A stretch of 64,000 nucleotides of DNA from JAICKM01 sp038228295 (lineage in GTDB: Bacteria; Chloroflexota; Chloroflexia; QHBQ01; JAICKM01). The translations under genes were made by a program, and so were the position numbers. Location of the stretch: positions 8,487-72,486 of the forward strand of contig JBBRPH010000024.1 of assembly GCA_038228295.1 (NCBI GenBank). Reading direction: 5' to 3'. Numbering within the stretch: position 1 is the first letter of the stretch; each line of letters begins with the position of its first letter. The notes under the pieces are model-generated. The model did no database searches, had not been told where the DNA came from, and worked only from the letters and a program-made list of their open reading frames with translations. Shown here piece after piece: positions 7,491-15,705 of this stretch.

Positions 7491-7767
7491 TGTAAGCGAC
7501 GATTGAGTAGAGTACCCGGTGGATGCCGGCCCAGAGAGCTACCGCTTGCTGTGATGGTAGCCTGGCCTCGACGGAGAAAGACCCTCATGAGCTGTGGGAC
7601 AGAAAGCGCGCACGCGCCAGTAGGTTCCGCCGGGTACGCCCGTTAGCGCGTAGTCCCTCCAGCCTTCGCGGGCGGACGGCAGCAAAGGCACGCCATGCGG
7701 CGCGCGAAGCAAGGTGGCACCACGATAGCCCAGCATCGTCCTTGCAGTGGATGCTGGGTTTGTTGTT
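7491..7767 (+). promoter_or_regulatory. T-box leader (tRNA-sensing transcription attenuator)
   Basis: The antiterminator is textbook: GCAAGG (7709-7714) pairs with CCTTGC (7740-7745), ACGAT (7722-7726) with ATCGT (7735-7739), and the 7-nt bulge TGGCACC (7715-7721) is the T-box sequence. The competing terminator is CCCAGCATC (7729-7737) with GATGCTGGG (7750-7758) followed by TTTGTTGTT. Upstream, AGTA motifs near 7506-7514 and AGAGAG plus a CTACC/GGTAG hairpin near 7533-7560 fit the Stem I specifier-loop and distal-loop elements. The bulge base C in TGGC predicts a tRNA with discriminator G73. The specifier is probably within GAAAGAC at 7576-7582: GAC (Asp) agrees with G73 and with an aminotransferase; AGA (Arg) is the alternative. 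Uncharged tRNA would stabilise the antiterminator and switch the gene on. Confidence 0.88.
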
Positions 7768-7850
7768 GGTTGCGCTTTGCAATGTCGCAAGCGGGGAACG
7801 CCTCAATCCGTTGAGGCGTAGGGCACCGCGTGGCTACCGCCGGTGCCAAG
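7768..7850 (+). other. hairpin cluster between T-box terminator and aminotransferase
   Basis: Three further stems lie in the leader after the terminator: a CGCTTTGC/GCAAGCG-type stem near 7772-7792, a perfect CGCCTCAA-TCCG-TTGAGGCG hairpin near 7799-7818, and GGCACCG/CGGTGCC around 7822-7847. They may stabilise the mRNA or mask the ribosome site; no known RNA family was recognised. Confidence 0.4.
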
Positions 7851-7866
7851 CTGGAGGACAACGTTC

Positions 7867-9033
7867 ATGGCGCAAGTGATTGATCACGTCGAATTGTCCG
7901 GCATCGTCAAGGTGCGAGATGCCATCCTGAAGTTAGACCACCCCTATCGTCTCGAAAGTGGCGAACCGAGTTTCGCGGTCCCCGATCATATCAAAGAGGC
8001 GATGGTGCGCGCCCTGCGCGCGGACCAGACCCATTATGTGGCCTCAGCCGGCATCGCGGAACTCCGCCAAGCCATTGTCACGAAGTGCCGAGATACTAAT
8101 GCCATCCCGGTGGCCGGGGTGGCCGAGACCATTGTCACCAACGGTGGGATGCACGGCCTCTATGCGCTTTTCCGTGCGCTATTGGAGCCGGGTGACGAGG
8201 TACTGATCCCCGACCCGACCTGGACCTGTGTGCAACACCTAATCACGCTATGCGGCGGGGTGGTGCGGCGGGTGCCCTTACACGAAGAACGAGGCTGGAC
8301 CTTTGACCCCGCCGAGGTGCAGGCGGCGATCACCCCACGTACCCGCGTCTTGATGATTAACTCGCCGCACAACCCCACCGGCGGCGTGTTGGAGCGTTCG
8401 GATCTAGAGGCGTTGGCCGCTGTCGTCGCCGATCATCCGCACCTGACTGTCGTCAGCGATGAAGCCTACGAGCATATCCTGCATGACGGCGCAGTCCACG
8501 TCAGCTTTGCCGCTCTGCCGGAGATGTATGAGCGGACGGCGACAGTATTCACCTGTAGTAAGTCCTACGCGATGACCGGCCTGCGCGTCGGCTATGTGGT
8601 CACACCGGATCGCCAGACGATGGATCGGATGCAAAAGGTGGTGCTGTACACAGCCAACGGCGTTAATTCCATTGCCCAGTGGGGTGCGCTTGCCGCGCTG
8701 ACCGGCCCGCAAACCGCTGTCGCGACGTGCCAGGTCGAGTACCAAGCGCGGCGCGACCTGTTTTACGAAGGCATCGCCGACCTGCCGGTGTTCACCGGGG
8801 CGCGCCCGGCGGGGGCTTTCTACGCCTTCCTGCGGATCGCCGACGACTGGCGCGCCCCAGACGGACGGCGCGACTCGTGGGCGATGACAGAGTATCTGCT
8901 CAAAGCACGCGTCGGCTCATCACCGGGGAGCATCTTCGGGCCGGCAGGCGAGGGCTATCTACGGTTCAGCACGGCCTGCACCCGCGACGATCTGACCGGG
9001 GCACTAGCCGCTATGCACACGCTGTTCGGCTAG
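7867..9033 (+). CDS. class I/II PLP aminotransferase (aspartate aminotransferase-like)
   Basis: A 388-residue fold-type I enzyme. The start is the ATG preceded by GGAGG at about ten bases; an in-frame ATG 24 bases upstream lacks a good site. Motifs: SGEPSF near the start, TNGGMHGLYALF, NSPHNPTGG with N168, VVSDEAYEHI with D198 and Y201, the PLP lysine K232 in SKSYAMTGLRVGY, and YLRFSTACTRDDL with the carboxylate-binding Arg. The length is usual for the aspartate/aromatic aminotransferase subgroup. It moves the amino group between an amino acid and a 2-oxo acid; the exact substrate is not fixed by sequence. A T-box leader upstream implies induction by an uncharged tRNA, and if that tRNA is Asp, a role in aspartate supply is likely. 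Ends at a strong hairpin. Confidence 0.9.
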   Translation: MAQVIDHVELSGIVKVRDAILKLDHPYRLESGEPSFAVPDHIKEAMVRALRADQTHYVASAGIAELRQAIVTKCRDTNAIPVAGVAETIVTNGGMHGLYALFRALLEPGDEVLIPDPTWTCVQHLITLCGGVVRRVPLHEERGWTFDPAEVQAAITPRTRVLMINSPHNPTGGVLERSDLEALAAVVADHPHLTVVSDEAYEHILHDGAVHVSFAALPEMYERTATVFTCSKSYAMTGLRVGYVVTPDRQTMDRMQKVVLYTANGVNSIAQWGALAALTGPQTAVATCQVEYQARRDLFYEGIADLPVFTGARPAGAFYAFLRIADDWRAPDGRRDSWAMTEYLLKARVGSSPGSIFGPAGEGYLRFSTACTRDDLTGALAAMHTLFG

Positions 9034-9041
9034 TCGGGGCT

Positions 9042-9087
9042 GCTACTGCCGTTAGCGCGTCGGCGCCGACAAGTTAACGGCAGTAGC
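9042..9087 (+). terminator. hairpin after the aminotransferase
   Basis: GCTACTGCCGTTA (9042-9054) pairs with TAACGGCAGTAGC (9075-9087), with a second small stem GTCGGC/GCCGAC in the loop. No T-run follows. Confidence 0.6.
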
Positions 9088-9227
9088 AAGCGACAACTTC
9101 CTGCTACAGCAGAAATCCGCCCCGCCGCATAGCACAATTGCGCTCCTTGCGTTTACTATGGATACAAGCACTACAAGCGCCATACCACTGGATGCTAAAG
9201 TAAAGTTAGTCCATAGGAGGAACCCGC

Positions 9228-9521
9228 GTGAGCGATCCGAAAGCTACCCCCACTTCTCCCGAAGTGCAACCGCCTGCCGTGCGGCGCGATCTGCATCAAA
9301 CCAACGTGACCCATCAAGGGTCGCCGCTGCCTGCCGACAGCAGTTCGCAGAGCGGCAGCCTGGGAGCCACCGAAGAACAGGTTACACCGGTGCAGCCGCC
9401 GGTGAGCGGCCCAGCCAACTTAGTCGGCAGCAGTGTGCCCGCCGGCGATGCGCGCGACACCTCTGACGGCGTAGACGACGCGCCACTGATTGATCCGGCT
9501 GACCTGATCACGCCCGGCTGA
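9228..9521 (+). CDS. small hydrophilic protein, probably disordered
   Basis: A 97-residue protein of unknown function. It starts at GTG with a strong TAGGAGGA site nine bases upstream, which is the main reason to accept it. It is rich in Ser, Pro, Asp and Gly with hardly any large hydrophobic residues, no Cys and no membrane segment; it ends DAPLIDPADLITPG. The composition predicts an intrinsically disordered protein. Its neighbours (aminotransferase on one side, a converging ABC transporter operon on the other) give no functional clue. Confidence 0.6.
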   Translation: MSDPKATPTSPEVQPPAVRRDLHQTNVTHQGSPLPADSSSQSGSLGATEEQVTPVQPPVSGPANLVGSSVPAGDARDTSDGVDDAPLIDPADLITPG

Positions 9522-9562
9522 ACCCGGTGAGGAGTTAGGGGGGTCTGTATCTATAAAAAGCC

Positions 9563-9598
9563 GCGCCGGCCGGCCCTCGTATGCGGGCCGGCCGGCGC
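9563..9598 (-). terminator. terminator of the phn-like operon
   Basis: A 14-bp stem, GCGCCGGCCGGCCC (9563-9576) with GGGCCGGCCGGCGC (9585-9598). Read on the minus strand it is followed by GGCTTTTTATAG, so it ends the ABC transporter operon, and it may also stop the facing gene. Confidence 0.8.
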
Positions 9599-9619
9599 TA
9601 CAGATTCCTGATTCACTGA

Positions 9620-11488
9620 TTACGGGGTCGGGGTCACAGTCGGCTGCGGCTTGGGCGTCGGGAACAGCGCACCGAGATCGGTGAGACCGGCGGCCTGGGC
9701 CGTCTGGCGCACCGAGTCGTAGAAGCTGTCCTGCACCGGCAACAGGCCGTCAATGCCGTACAGCTTGTTCAGATAGCCATTGCCCTGCGTGGTGGCCGAG
9801 AGCGCCAACAGGCCGTTAGTGATCTGCTGGCGCATTTCGGGGGTCATGCCGCTGCGGACGCTGACGGTATCGTTCGGGATCTCTTCGCTCTGGGCGATGA
9901 TCCGCACTTTGTCAAACACATCCGGGTTGGTGCTAGCAATCAGGCTGCGGGCATCGGTCGGGCGGCCGGTCTTGGGATTCGGCGGGCCACCAAAGATCGC
10001 GCCGCCGGATACCTGACCGCTGTAGACCGCCGATGCCACCTTATCGTGACCGCCGGCATAAACGACTTCCGAGAAGAAGGTGTCGGGATCGATGTTCAGT
10101 CCTTTGAAGTAGGCAAACGGGTAGAGATAGCCGGAAGCCGAAGCCTTGTCCACGAAGGCGAACTTCTTGCCTTTGAGATCCTGCACCGTTTTCACCGCCG
10201 GATCGGCAGTAATGATGATCGAGGGATAGGTGGTCGAGTTGTTGCGGACAGTGGTCAAGATGACCTGCGCGTTGTACTTCTGATTGGCAAGCACATAGGC
10301 GAAAGGCGCGAACCAGGCCACGTCGGCCTTATCCGACCCCATCGCCTCGATCACGGCGGCATAGCTGGTCGGCACCGAGACCTGATATTTGTAGCCGGTA
10401 ATCGTGGAGAGCTGATCGGCCAGCGGCTGTGCGCTGCCCAGAATCGCTTGCGTATTGGATGACGGCACGAAGGCCATTTTGATAGGGTTGTCCGCCGCGC
10501 CGAGTTGGCCGGCCGGCACGGTAATCGGGGTCACCTTGGGCGCGTTGGCCTGGAGCGGGTTGCGCCCGGCGTTGTTATAGCGCCAGTTGTAGTAGTGTTG
10601 GCCGATATTGCCGACCTCGACCTTGAAGCCTTCGGGATTGTCGGCCACGTAGGTCAGCACACGGCGCTCAAACGCCTGAAGCAGCACTTCCTTCTGCTTA
10701 CCGCCGATGGTGGCTTGCACCCAGTAGGCTTCGCTGATCGGATAGCCGCTGGCATAGAACCAGGGATCGCTGAGTTGCGCGTTGCCGAACTGGCCGCCGC
10801 CGGTCGAGACGATACCCTTGCTGTTCAGGAAGTCCCAGAAGACGGTCGGGATATTATGCCCGGTGATCTTTTCGTAGTAAGCGATTTTGCCTTCGGCGCG
10901 GTTGCCTTTGCTGTTGTCGTTCTGCACGAAGCCGACGTTATTCATCGTGCCGACAACGCCCTTGCCCGTGCGATCCGTGGCGCGGTGGTCAATGCCGGCG
11001 TTCGAGACGCGGGCCATCGCCGCGTAGCTGGGGGCCAGAAGATCGCCGTTGTCGCCGGTCATGTTAATGTTGGCCGGAGTGCTATCCTCGAAGCTGTTCG
11101 CTCCGGTCTGGATACGGCCCGACATCAACTCGACAGTCAGCAAACCGTTGGTGACATAGAACTTGCTGTTCTTGTCACTTGCCGGATTGTTGATCTCCAT
11201 GCGACTCTTATCAAAATATTGCACCAAGCGCGTGCCGTTTTCGAACTTCTCTTGCTTGGCCTCGCTGTTCGGCCCCGGTCCCCAATACCAAGTGCGGTTC
11301 ACCTTGTGAGCGGCAACCGGTAGATCGGTGCGCTCCCAGACGTTCTGGAAGGCGGGATCAGCGAAGCCGGCGGCCTGCGCAGGCAGGGCGATGTGCCCCA
11401 ACGTGCCCAGGACCATGCCGGAGATCGCCAGCACGCCAAGGGAAGCCGAGCGAACCGTCGTCACCCGGTTGCGGTGCGAAAAAGCCAT
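9620..11488 (-). CDS. PhnD-like ABC transporter substrate-binding protein fused to an N-terminal extracellular domain
   Basis: A 622-residue protein. The start MAFSHRNRVTTVRS is chosen because AGGAGGAG lies just upstream; a longer frame exists. Residues 1-40 form a signal peptide (SLGVLAISGMVLG...PAQAA). Residues ~40-310 hold a domain with FQNVWERTDLPV, RTWYWGPGP and VGNIGQHYYNWRYN, which I associate with Chloroflexota secreted proteins. Residues ~335-600 are a PhnD/PtxB-type binding domain: IKMAFVPSSNTQ, KADVAWFAPFAYVLA, DLKGKKFAFVDKASASGYLYP and VYSGQVSGGAIFGG. The ligand may be phosphonate, phosphite or another oxyanion. It is last in a PhnC-PhnE-PhnD order. The fusion nearly doubles the usual length of about 300 residues. 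Confidence 0.85.
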   Translation of the reverse strand: MAFSHRNRVTTVRSASLGVLAISGMVLGTLGHIALPAQAAGFADPAFQNVWERTDLPVAAHKVNRTWYWGPGPNSEAKQEKFENGTRLVQYFDKSRMEINNPASDKNSKFYVTNGLLTVELMSGRIQTGANSFEDSTPANINMTGDNGDLLAPSYAAMARVSNAGIDHRATDRTGKGVVGTMNNVGFVQNDNSKGNRAEGKIAYYEKITGHNIPTVFWDFLNSKGIVSTGGGQFGNAQLSDPWFYASGYPISEAYWVQATIGGKQKEVLLQAFERRVLTYVADNPEGFKVEVGNIGQHYYNWRYNNAGRNPLQANAPKVTPITVPAGQLGAADNPIKMAFVPSSNTQAILGSAQPLADQLSTITGYKYQVSVPTSYAAVIEAMGSDKADVAWFAPFAYVLANQKYNAQVILTTVRNNSTTYPSIIITADPAVKTVQDLKGKKFAFVDKASASGYLYPFAYFKGLNIDPDTFFSEVVYAGGHDKVASAVYSGQVSGGAIFGGPPNPKTGRPTDARSLIASTNPDVFDKVRIIAQSEEIPNDTVSVRSGMTPEMRQQITNGLLALSATTQGNGYLNKLYGIDGLLPVQDSFYDSVRQTAQAAGLTDLGALFPTPKPQPTVTPTP

Positions 11489-11610
11489 CAGATTTCTCCT
11501 CCTAAAAATTAGCTTAAAAACACGAAGGACTCTAATATTGCTGCCTATCGGCAGGATTCGGTGCTGTTTGATTGCCCGCCTTCCGCTGGGGGGCAACCCC
11601 ATCGCTATAC

Positions 11611-11640
11611 GGGGCGGGGTAGCCGAACGCAGCCCGCCCC
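11611..11640 (-). other. GC-rich hairpin between the permease and binding-protein genes
   Basis: GGGGCGGG and CCCGCCCC frame a 14-nt loop in the 165-bp gap between the permease stop and the binding-protein start. Such stems often protect the distal mRNA so that the binding protein is made in excess, but here that is inference. No T-run follows. Confidence 0.4.
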
Positions 11641-11653
11641 CGGTTGATGGCTG

Positions 11654-13105
11654 TTAAATGACTGCCTGGCGAATGCGTGCGCTCGCCAGGTCAATTGCGA
11701 TCACCACAATAGCAATCGCCCAGATAGCTGTGCCGGCTTTATGCCAGTCCAGCAACTGGATGTACTGGGTCAGTAGGTAGCCGATGCCACCGCCGCCCAC
11801 GAAGCCGATGATGGTAGACATCCGCACGTTCACATCCCAGCGATAGAGCGTGAACGACACGAACTGCGGGATAAACTGCGGGATGATCGCAAAGACAATC
11901 GTTTGTAAGCGCCCCGCACCGGTGGCCGTCACCGCTTCGATGGGGCCGGGATCGATGCTTTCAATCGCTTCGGAGTAGAGTTTACCCAGCGAGGCGATTG
12001 AGTGCAGCACCAGGGCCAGCACTCCCGCGAAGGGGCCGATGCCGACCGCCGCGACAAAGATCGTTGCCATGATCAACACCTCAACCGAACGCAGCAAGTT
12101 GAGCAACGTGCGGGCGAGATAGTAGACGACGCGGCCCACGGGGTTGTTGCCCATGATATTGCGCGAGGCCAAAAAGGCAATCGGCAGACTAATGAACACC
12201 GCGAAGGTGGTGCCCATCAGCGCCTGGAAAACGGTTTCGGCGATTTTGTTCAGCACCCCGTTTTCACCGATCAGCGTGGCGCTGGGCACGAGGTTACCCA
12301 CGCCCCAGGTGGCGACGGCCGCCAGCGTATTATCGTCTTCAATCTGGCTCGAGTCGGGCGCGTGAAATGTGGTAGTGAAGTTGCCGTTGGAGTCGGTGGT
12401 GAAGTTGGCAACGGTCTTCGCAAAGGCGGTGTTCGAAGGAACGTCCGGGCCTTTACGCCAAACTAGGATGCCGCTTTTCCCGCCGGGATAGCGGCTAGGC
12501 ACATCAATATGACCGCTGACTGTCACCGGCTGTTCGGCAACCACCGCGCCCGGTGCGATTTTGAGCGTGACGTTCAACGGCTGAGCACCGGGCAGGTCTA
12601 CCACGTTTTGTGTATCCACCACCAGGGCGGTGGGGCTGGGCGCGACCCCGCCGGCGGGCGGGATTGCGCCAACCACCGCTGTGCCGGCCGCCGGGACGCT
12701 GGTGGGAGAAGCGGCAACGGCGGCGCCGCTGGTGTTGATGCGTTGCGGTTGCACCTTGACGTTCGCTGTTAGCGGGGTCGCAGCGGGGTTGGGCACATCG
12801 CCACCGCCCGGCACCTGCACCCGCGCATTGATCAGCGCAGTCTGGTCATAAACCACAATGTCCGGTTTGATCAACTGTTCAATAATGCGGCCCATTTTGG
12901 GACCGTCCTGGATCAGCACGCGCAGGTCAACTTGCGAGACGCGCCAGCCGATGACATGAGCCACAGCCAGGATGAGCAGCGTCAGAGGCAGGGCCAGGTT
13001 GGCGAGGCGCAGGTTCTGCCGCTGAGTCTCCCGATACTTCTGTACCACATCATTGTGGGCATCTCTGGAACTGCGCCCGATTTTCGACTCGTCTACCTTA
13101 GCCAC
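11654..13105 (-). CDS. PhnE-like ABC transporter permease with large extracytoplasmic insert
   Basis: A 483-residue protein starting at GTG with GGGGGAG upstream. A first membrane helix (LALPLTLLILAVAHVIG) is followed by ~220 residues outside the membrane: DLRVLIQDGPKMGRIIEQLIKPD, then a Pro/Ala/Thr-rich linker and an Ig-like beta domain (VTLKIAPGAVVAEQPVTVSGHI through TTTFHAP). The C-terminal ~210 residues are a standard permease core with five helices and the EAA-like loop IEAVTATGAGRLQTIVFAIIPQFIPQ region, contacting the ATPase. PhnE proteins are usually ~260-280 residues, so the insert is the oddity. It lies 12 bp after the ATPase gene in a three-gene operon. It probably imports phosphonate-like or other small oxyanions. 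Confidence 0.87.
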   Translation of the reverse strand: MAKVDESKIGRSSRDAHNDVVQKYRETQRQNLRLANLALPLTLLILAVAHVIGWRVSQVDLRVLIQDGPKMGRIIEQLIKPDIVVYDQTALINARVQVPGGGDVPNPAATPLTANVKVQPQRINTSGAAVAASPTSVPAAGTAVVGAIPPAGGVAPSPTALVVDTQNVVDLPGAQPLNVTLKIAPGAVVAEQPVTVSGHIDVPSRYPGGKSGILVWRKGPDVPSNTAFAKTVANFTTDSNGNFTTTFHAPDSSQIEDDNTLAAVATWGVGNLVPSATLIGENGVLNKIAETVFQALMGTTFAVFISLPIAFLASRNIMGNNPVGRVVYYLARTLLNLLRSVEVLIMATIFVAAVGIGPFAGVLALVLHSIASLGKLYSEAIESIDPGPIEAVTATGAGRLQTIVFAIIPQFIPQFVSFTLYRWDVNVRMSTIIGFVGGGGIGYLLTQYIQLLDWHKAGTAIWAIAIVVIAIDLASARIRQAVI

Positions 13106-13117
13106 GACTCTCCCCCT

Positions 13118-13888
13118 TTAGCGGATTTCGACTTCTACGGCATCTTCGCCGTAGATGGCGCGGAAGCGCGCTTCGTCAATCTCCAGCGCCGGCCCATCGA
13201 ACACGATTTCGCCGCCCTGACCGTTGTTCTTGAAGGCCAACACGCGGTCGGCGTAGCGCCGGGCCAAGCTCAGGAAGTGCAGGTTACAGATAACGGTGAT
13301 ACCGTCTTCTTTGTTGATCTGCTCCAGGTATTTCATCACTGAATGCGAGGTAGCCGGATCGAGCGAGGCGACCGGCTCATCAGCCAGCATGATCTTCGGT
13401 TCTTGCATCATAGCGCGGGCAATGCCGACGCGCTGCTTTTGCCCGCCGGAGAGCGAATCGGCGCGGGTGCCCGCCTTGTTGAGGATGCCTACACGGTCGA
13501 GGTTACGGATGGCGCGGTCCATCTCGGCACGCGGCCAACGGCGCAGCAGACTCTGCCCCAGCCCCACATAGCCCAACCGCCCCGACAACACATTGGTCAT
13601 TACCGTGGAGCGGTTGACGAGATTGAAGTGCTGGAAGATCATGCCGATGTTACGCCGGATGCGGCGCAGTTCGCCGGGCGAGGCGGCGGTCACATCCACG
13701 CCGTCGAGCCAGATTTTGCCCGACGTGGGATCGATCAGCCGGTTGATGCAGCGCAGAAAGGTGGACTTGCCCGCGCCGCTGAGACCGATGATGACGACAA
13801 ATTGGCCGTCGGGAATCGTCACCGACACATCATGCAGCGCTTGCGTGCCGTCGCCGTAGACTTTGGTCAGGTGTTCGATCTTGAGCAT
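13118..13888 (-). CDS. phnC: PhnC-like ABC transporter ATP-binding protein
   Basis: A 256-residue ATPase. The start MLKIEHLTKVYGDGTQ is favoured by GGGAG about eight bases upstream; the open frame extends 17 codons further without family similarity. All NTPase motifs are intact: Walker A GLSGAGKST, the Q-loop region MIFQHFNLV, the signature LSGGQKQRVGIARAM and Walker B IMLADEPVASLDP. The sequence is closest to the PhnC subgroup (FLRCINRLIDPTSGKIWLDG, then NVLSGRLGYVG...SLLRRWPRAE). It drives import by the permease and binding protein that follow. It is the first gene of the operon. The substrate cannot be fixed; no C-P lyase or phosphonatase gene lies nearby. Confidence 0.9.
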   Translation of the reverse strand: MLKIEHLTKVYGDGTQALHDVSVTIPDGQFVVIIGLSGAGKSTFLRCINRLIDPTSGKIWLDGVDVTAASPGELRRIRRNIGMIFQHFNLVNRSTVMTNVLSGRLGYVGLGQSLLRRWPRAEMDRAIRNLDRVGILNKAGTRADSLSGGQKQRVGIARAMMQEPKIMLADEPVASLDPATSHSVMKYLEQINKEDGITVICNLHFLSLARRYADRVLAFKNNGQGGEIVFDGPALEIDEARFRAIYGEDAVEVEIR

Positions 13889-14185
13889 TAAGGCTCCCGT
13901 AGCTAACCCCGCCGGCAGTAGCGCAGGGTAAAAGGGCAATAATTTCCGGGCACAGGATGGGTGATAGGACCGATGGATAGGAGGTGCCCAAGACAGACCG
14001 CATTATTTTACCACAGTGGAGTAGGCAGACGCAACTATTAACGATTTGTAAGCCGCACCGACCCTAACTGTCTACCGCCGGCGTAAATATAGTCGGCCGC
14101 GCCGTTCCGTTCGCAGCGGGTGATGAGGGTCGCCGCGTCGAACACCACTACCATTGGCGGAACGCGGGTTCCCCCTTACGCCGTA

Positions 14186-14215
14186 TTGTCCCCCGCACAA
14201 CCCCTATGCTATAAT
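14186..14215 (+). promoter_or_regulatory. sigma-70-type promoter of hisS
   Basis: TTGTCC (14186-14191) and TATAAT (14210-14215) with an 18-bp spacer. Transcription would begin ~75 bp before the hisS start codon. Confidence 0.55.
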
Positions 14216-14296
14216 GCCTGCAAGCTACAATCCGACAACGACCGACAACTGACGACCGGGCCCACGGCTTACGGCCTACGGCCCACAGGGGCACCC

Positions 14297-15637
14297 ATGG
14301 CGACTGACAGCATTAAACCACAACTGCTCAAAGGCTTCCGCGACTTCCTGCCCGCGCAGATGATCCTGCGGCGGCGCGTCATTGAAACGGTGCGCACCAT
14401 TTTCGAGCGGCACGGCTTCGCGCCGCTGGACACGCCGGCTATTGAATACTTGGAAACGCTAACCGGCAAATACGGGGAAGAAGAGCGCCTGCTCTACAAG
14501 TTCCAGGACGCGGGCGGGCGCGATGTGGGGCTGCGCTACGACCTAACTGTGCCGTTGGCGCGCCTAGTCGGGATGTATCACGGGCAGATGGTTTTCCCGT
14601 TCAAGCGCTATCATATTGCCCCCGTCTGGCGGGCCGAGAAGCCGCAGCGCGGGCGGTATCGGGAATTCTACCAGTGCGACGCGGATATTGTCGGTGCAGC
14701 GGGGATGCTGGCCGATGCCGAAGTGGTGGCGATCCTGGTGGAGGCGATGGAGGCGTTCGGCTTCCCCGGCTACGAAATTCTGCTTTACAATCGCAAGTTG
14801 CTGACGGCCGTGGCGCGCTACGCCGGGGTGCCGGCGGAGCAGGCCGGCTCGATCCACCGCGCCATTGACAAACTGGCAAAGATCGGCCCAGCAGGCGTGC
14901 TGGCCGAGATGGAGCGCTACGGCGTGCCGGGTGAGGCTGCGCGCCGCGCGCTCGACCTAGCGACCGAAGGCGCGGGCGACAGCAACCTGACGATCTTGGC
15001 ACGCTTGGAAAGCCGCTTGGCTGCCGACCCCAGCGCACAAGCAGGCGTGCGCGAACTGCGCGAGATCGTCGAGTACCTGGGCGCACTGACCCCTGCCGCC
15101 GGCCACGTGCGCGTGGACCCTACGCTGGCGCGCGGCCTGGACTATTACACCGGTCCGATTTGGGAGATTAATGTCGAGGAGCCGAAGGTCGGCTCGTTGG
15201 GCAGCGGCGGGCGCTATGATGGGCTGGTGGGAATGTTCAGCGGACGCGACCTGCCGACCACCGGCTGCTCGCTGGGCTTGGAGCGCATCATTGACGTGAT
15301 GGAGAGCCTGGGCAGCGGCAGCGCCGAGGGCAGCGTCAGTCAAGTGTTTGTGGCGGTGTTTGGGGCGGAGCAATTGCTGCCCGCGCTGCACCTGCTGGCC
15401 GAGATCCGCGCCGCCGGGCTGCCCGCCGAAATCACATTCACACCGGGGGACAAGCTGGGCAAGCAGTTGCAGTACGCCGACCGGCTGGGCATCCCGCTGG
15501 CGGTGATCGTCGCGCCCGACGAACTGGCGCGGGGCGAAGTCTTGATCAAGCAGCTCAAAACAGGCACCCAACAGACTCTGTCTCGCGCCGGGGCGGGGGC
15601 GGCACTGGCTACACTGATCGGGCGCGCCGATACGTAG
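14297..15637 (+). CDS. hisS: histidyl-tRNA synthetase
   Basis: A 446-residue class II synthetase that charges tRNA-His. The start MATDSIKPQLLKGFRDFLP fits the family; the longer open frame upstream covers a promoter and a repetitive stretch. Motif 2 is seen in FKRYHIAPVWRAEKPQRGRYREFYQCDADI, the histidine-specific loop in LARGLDYYTGPIWEI, and motif 3 in GRYDGLVGMF with TTGCSLGLERI. The C-terminal anticodon-binding domain begins near VFVAVFGAEQLLPAL. The full length is present. A weak AGGGGC precedes the ATG. Confidence 0.95.
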   Translation: MATDSIKPQLLKGFRDFLPAQMILRRRVIETVRTIFERHGFAPLDTPAIEYLETLTGKYGEEERLLYKFQDAGGRDVGLRYDLTVPLARLVGMYHGQMVFPFKRYHIAPVWRAEKPQRGRYREFYQCDADIVGAAGMLADAEVVAILVEAMEAFGFPGYEILLYNRKLLTAVARYAGVPAEQAGSIHRAIDKLAKIGPAGVLAEMERYGVPGEAARRALDLATEGAGDSNLTILARLESRLAADPSAQAGVRELREIVEYLGALTPAAGHVRVDPTLARGLDYYTGPIWEINVEEPKVGSLGSGGRYDGLVGMFSGRDLPTTGCSLGLERIIDVMESLGSGSAEGSVSQVFVAVFGAEQLLPALHLLAEIRAAGLPAEITFTPGDKLGKQLQYADRLGIPLAVIVAPDELARGEVLIKQLKTGTQQTLSRAGAGAALATLIGRADT

Positions 15638-15705
15638 TTCACCGCCTAGACGCAAGGCCCGCCACACGGCTTAATCTCGGTGTGTTCTATGTCGGAGCGA
15701 TACAA

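Noticed and set aside
7214..7588. 124-codon minus-strand frame upstream of the aminotransferase
   Set aside because: Covers the start of the T-box leader; no domain, no ribosome site; composition not protein-like.
10505..11323. 272-codon open frame on the plus strand
   Set aside because: Antisense to the PhnD-like gene; caused by high GC, no recognisable domain.
9620..13888. a complete phosphonate utilisation locus
   Set aside because: Only the transporter is present; no C-P lyase, phosphonatase or PtxD gene is nearby, so the substrate is left open.
14957..15667. 236-codon open frame on the minus strand
   Set aside because: Antisense to hisS; Gln/His-rich shadow.
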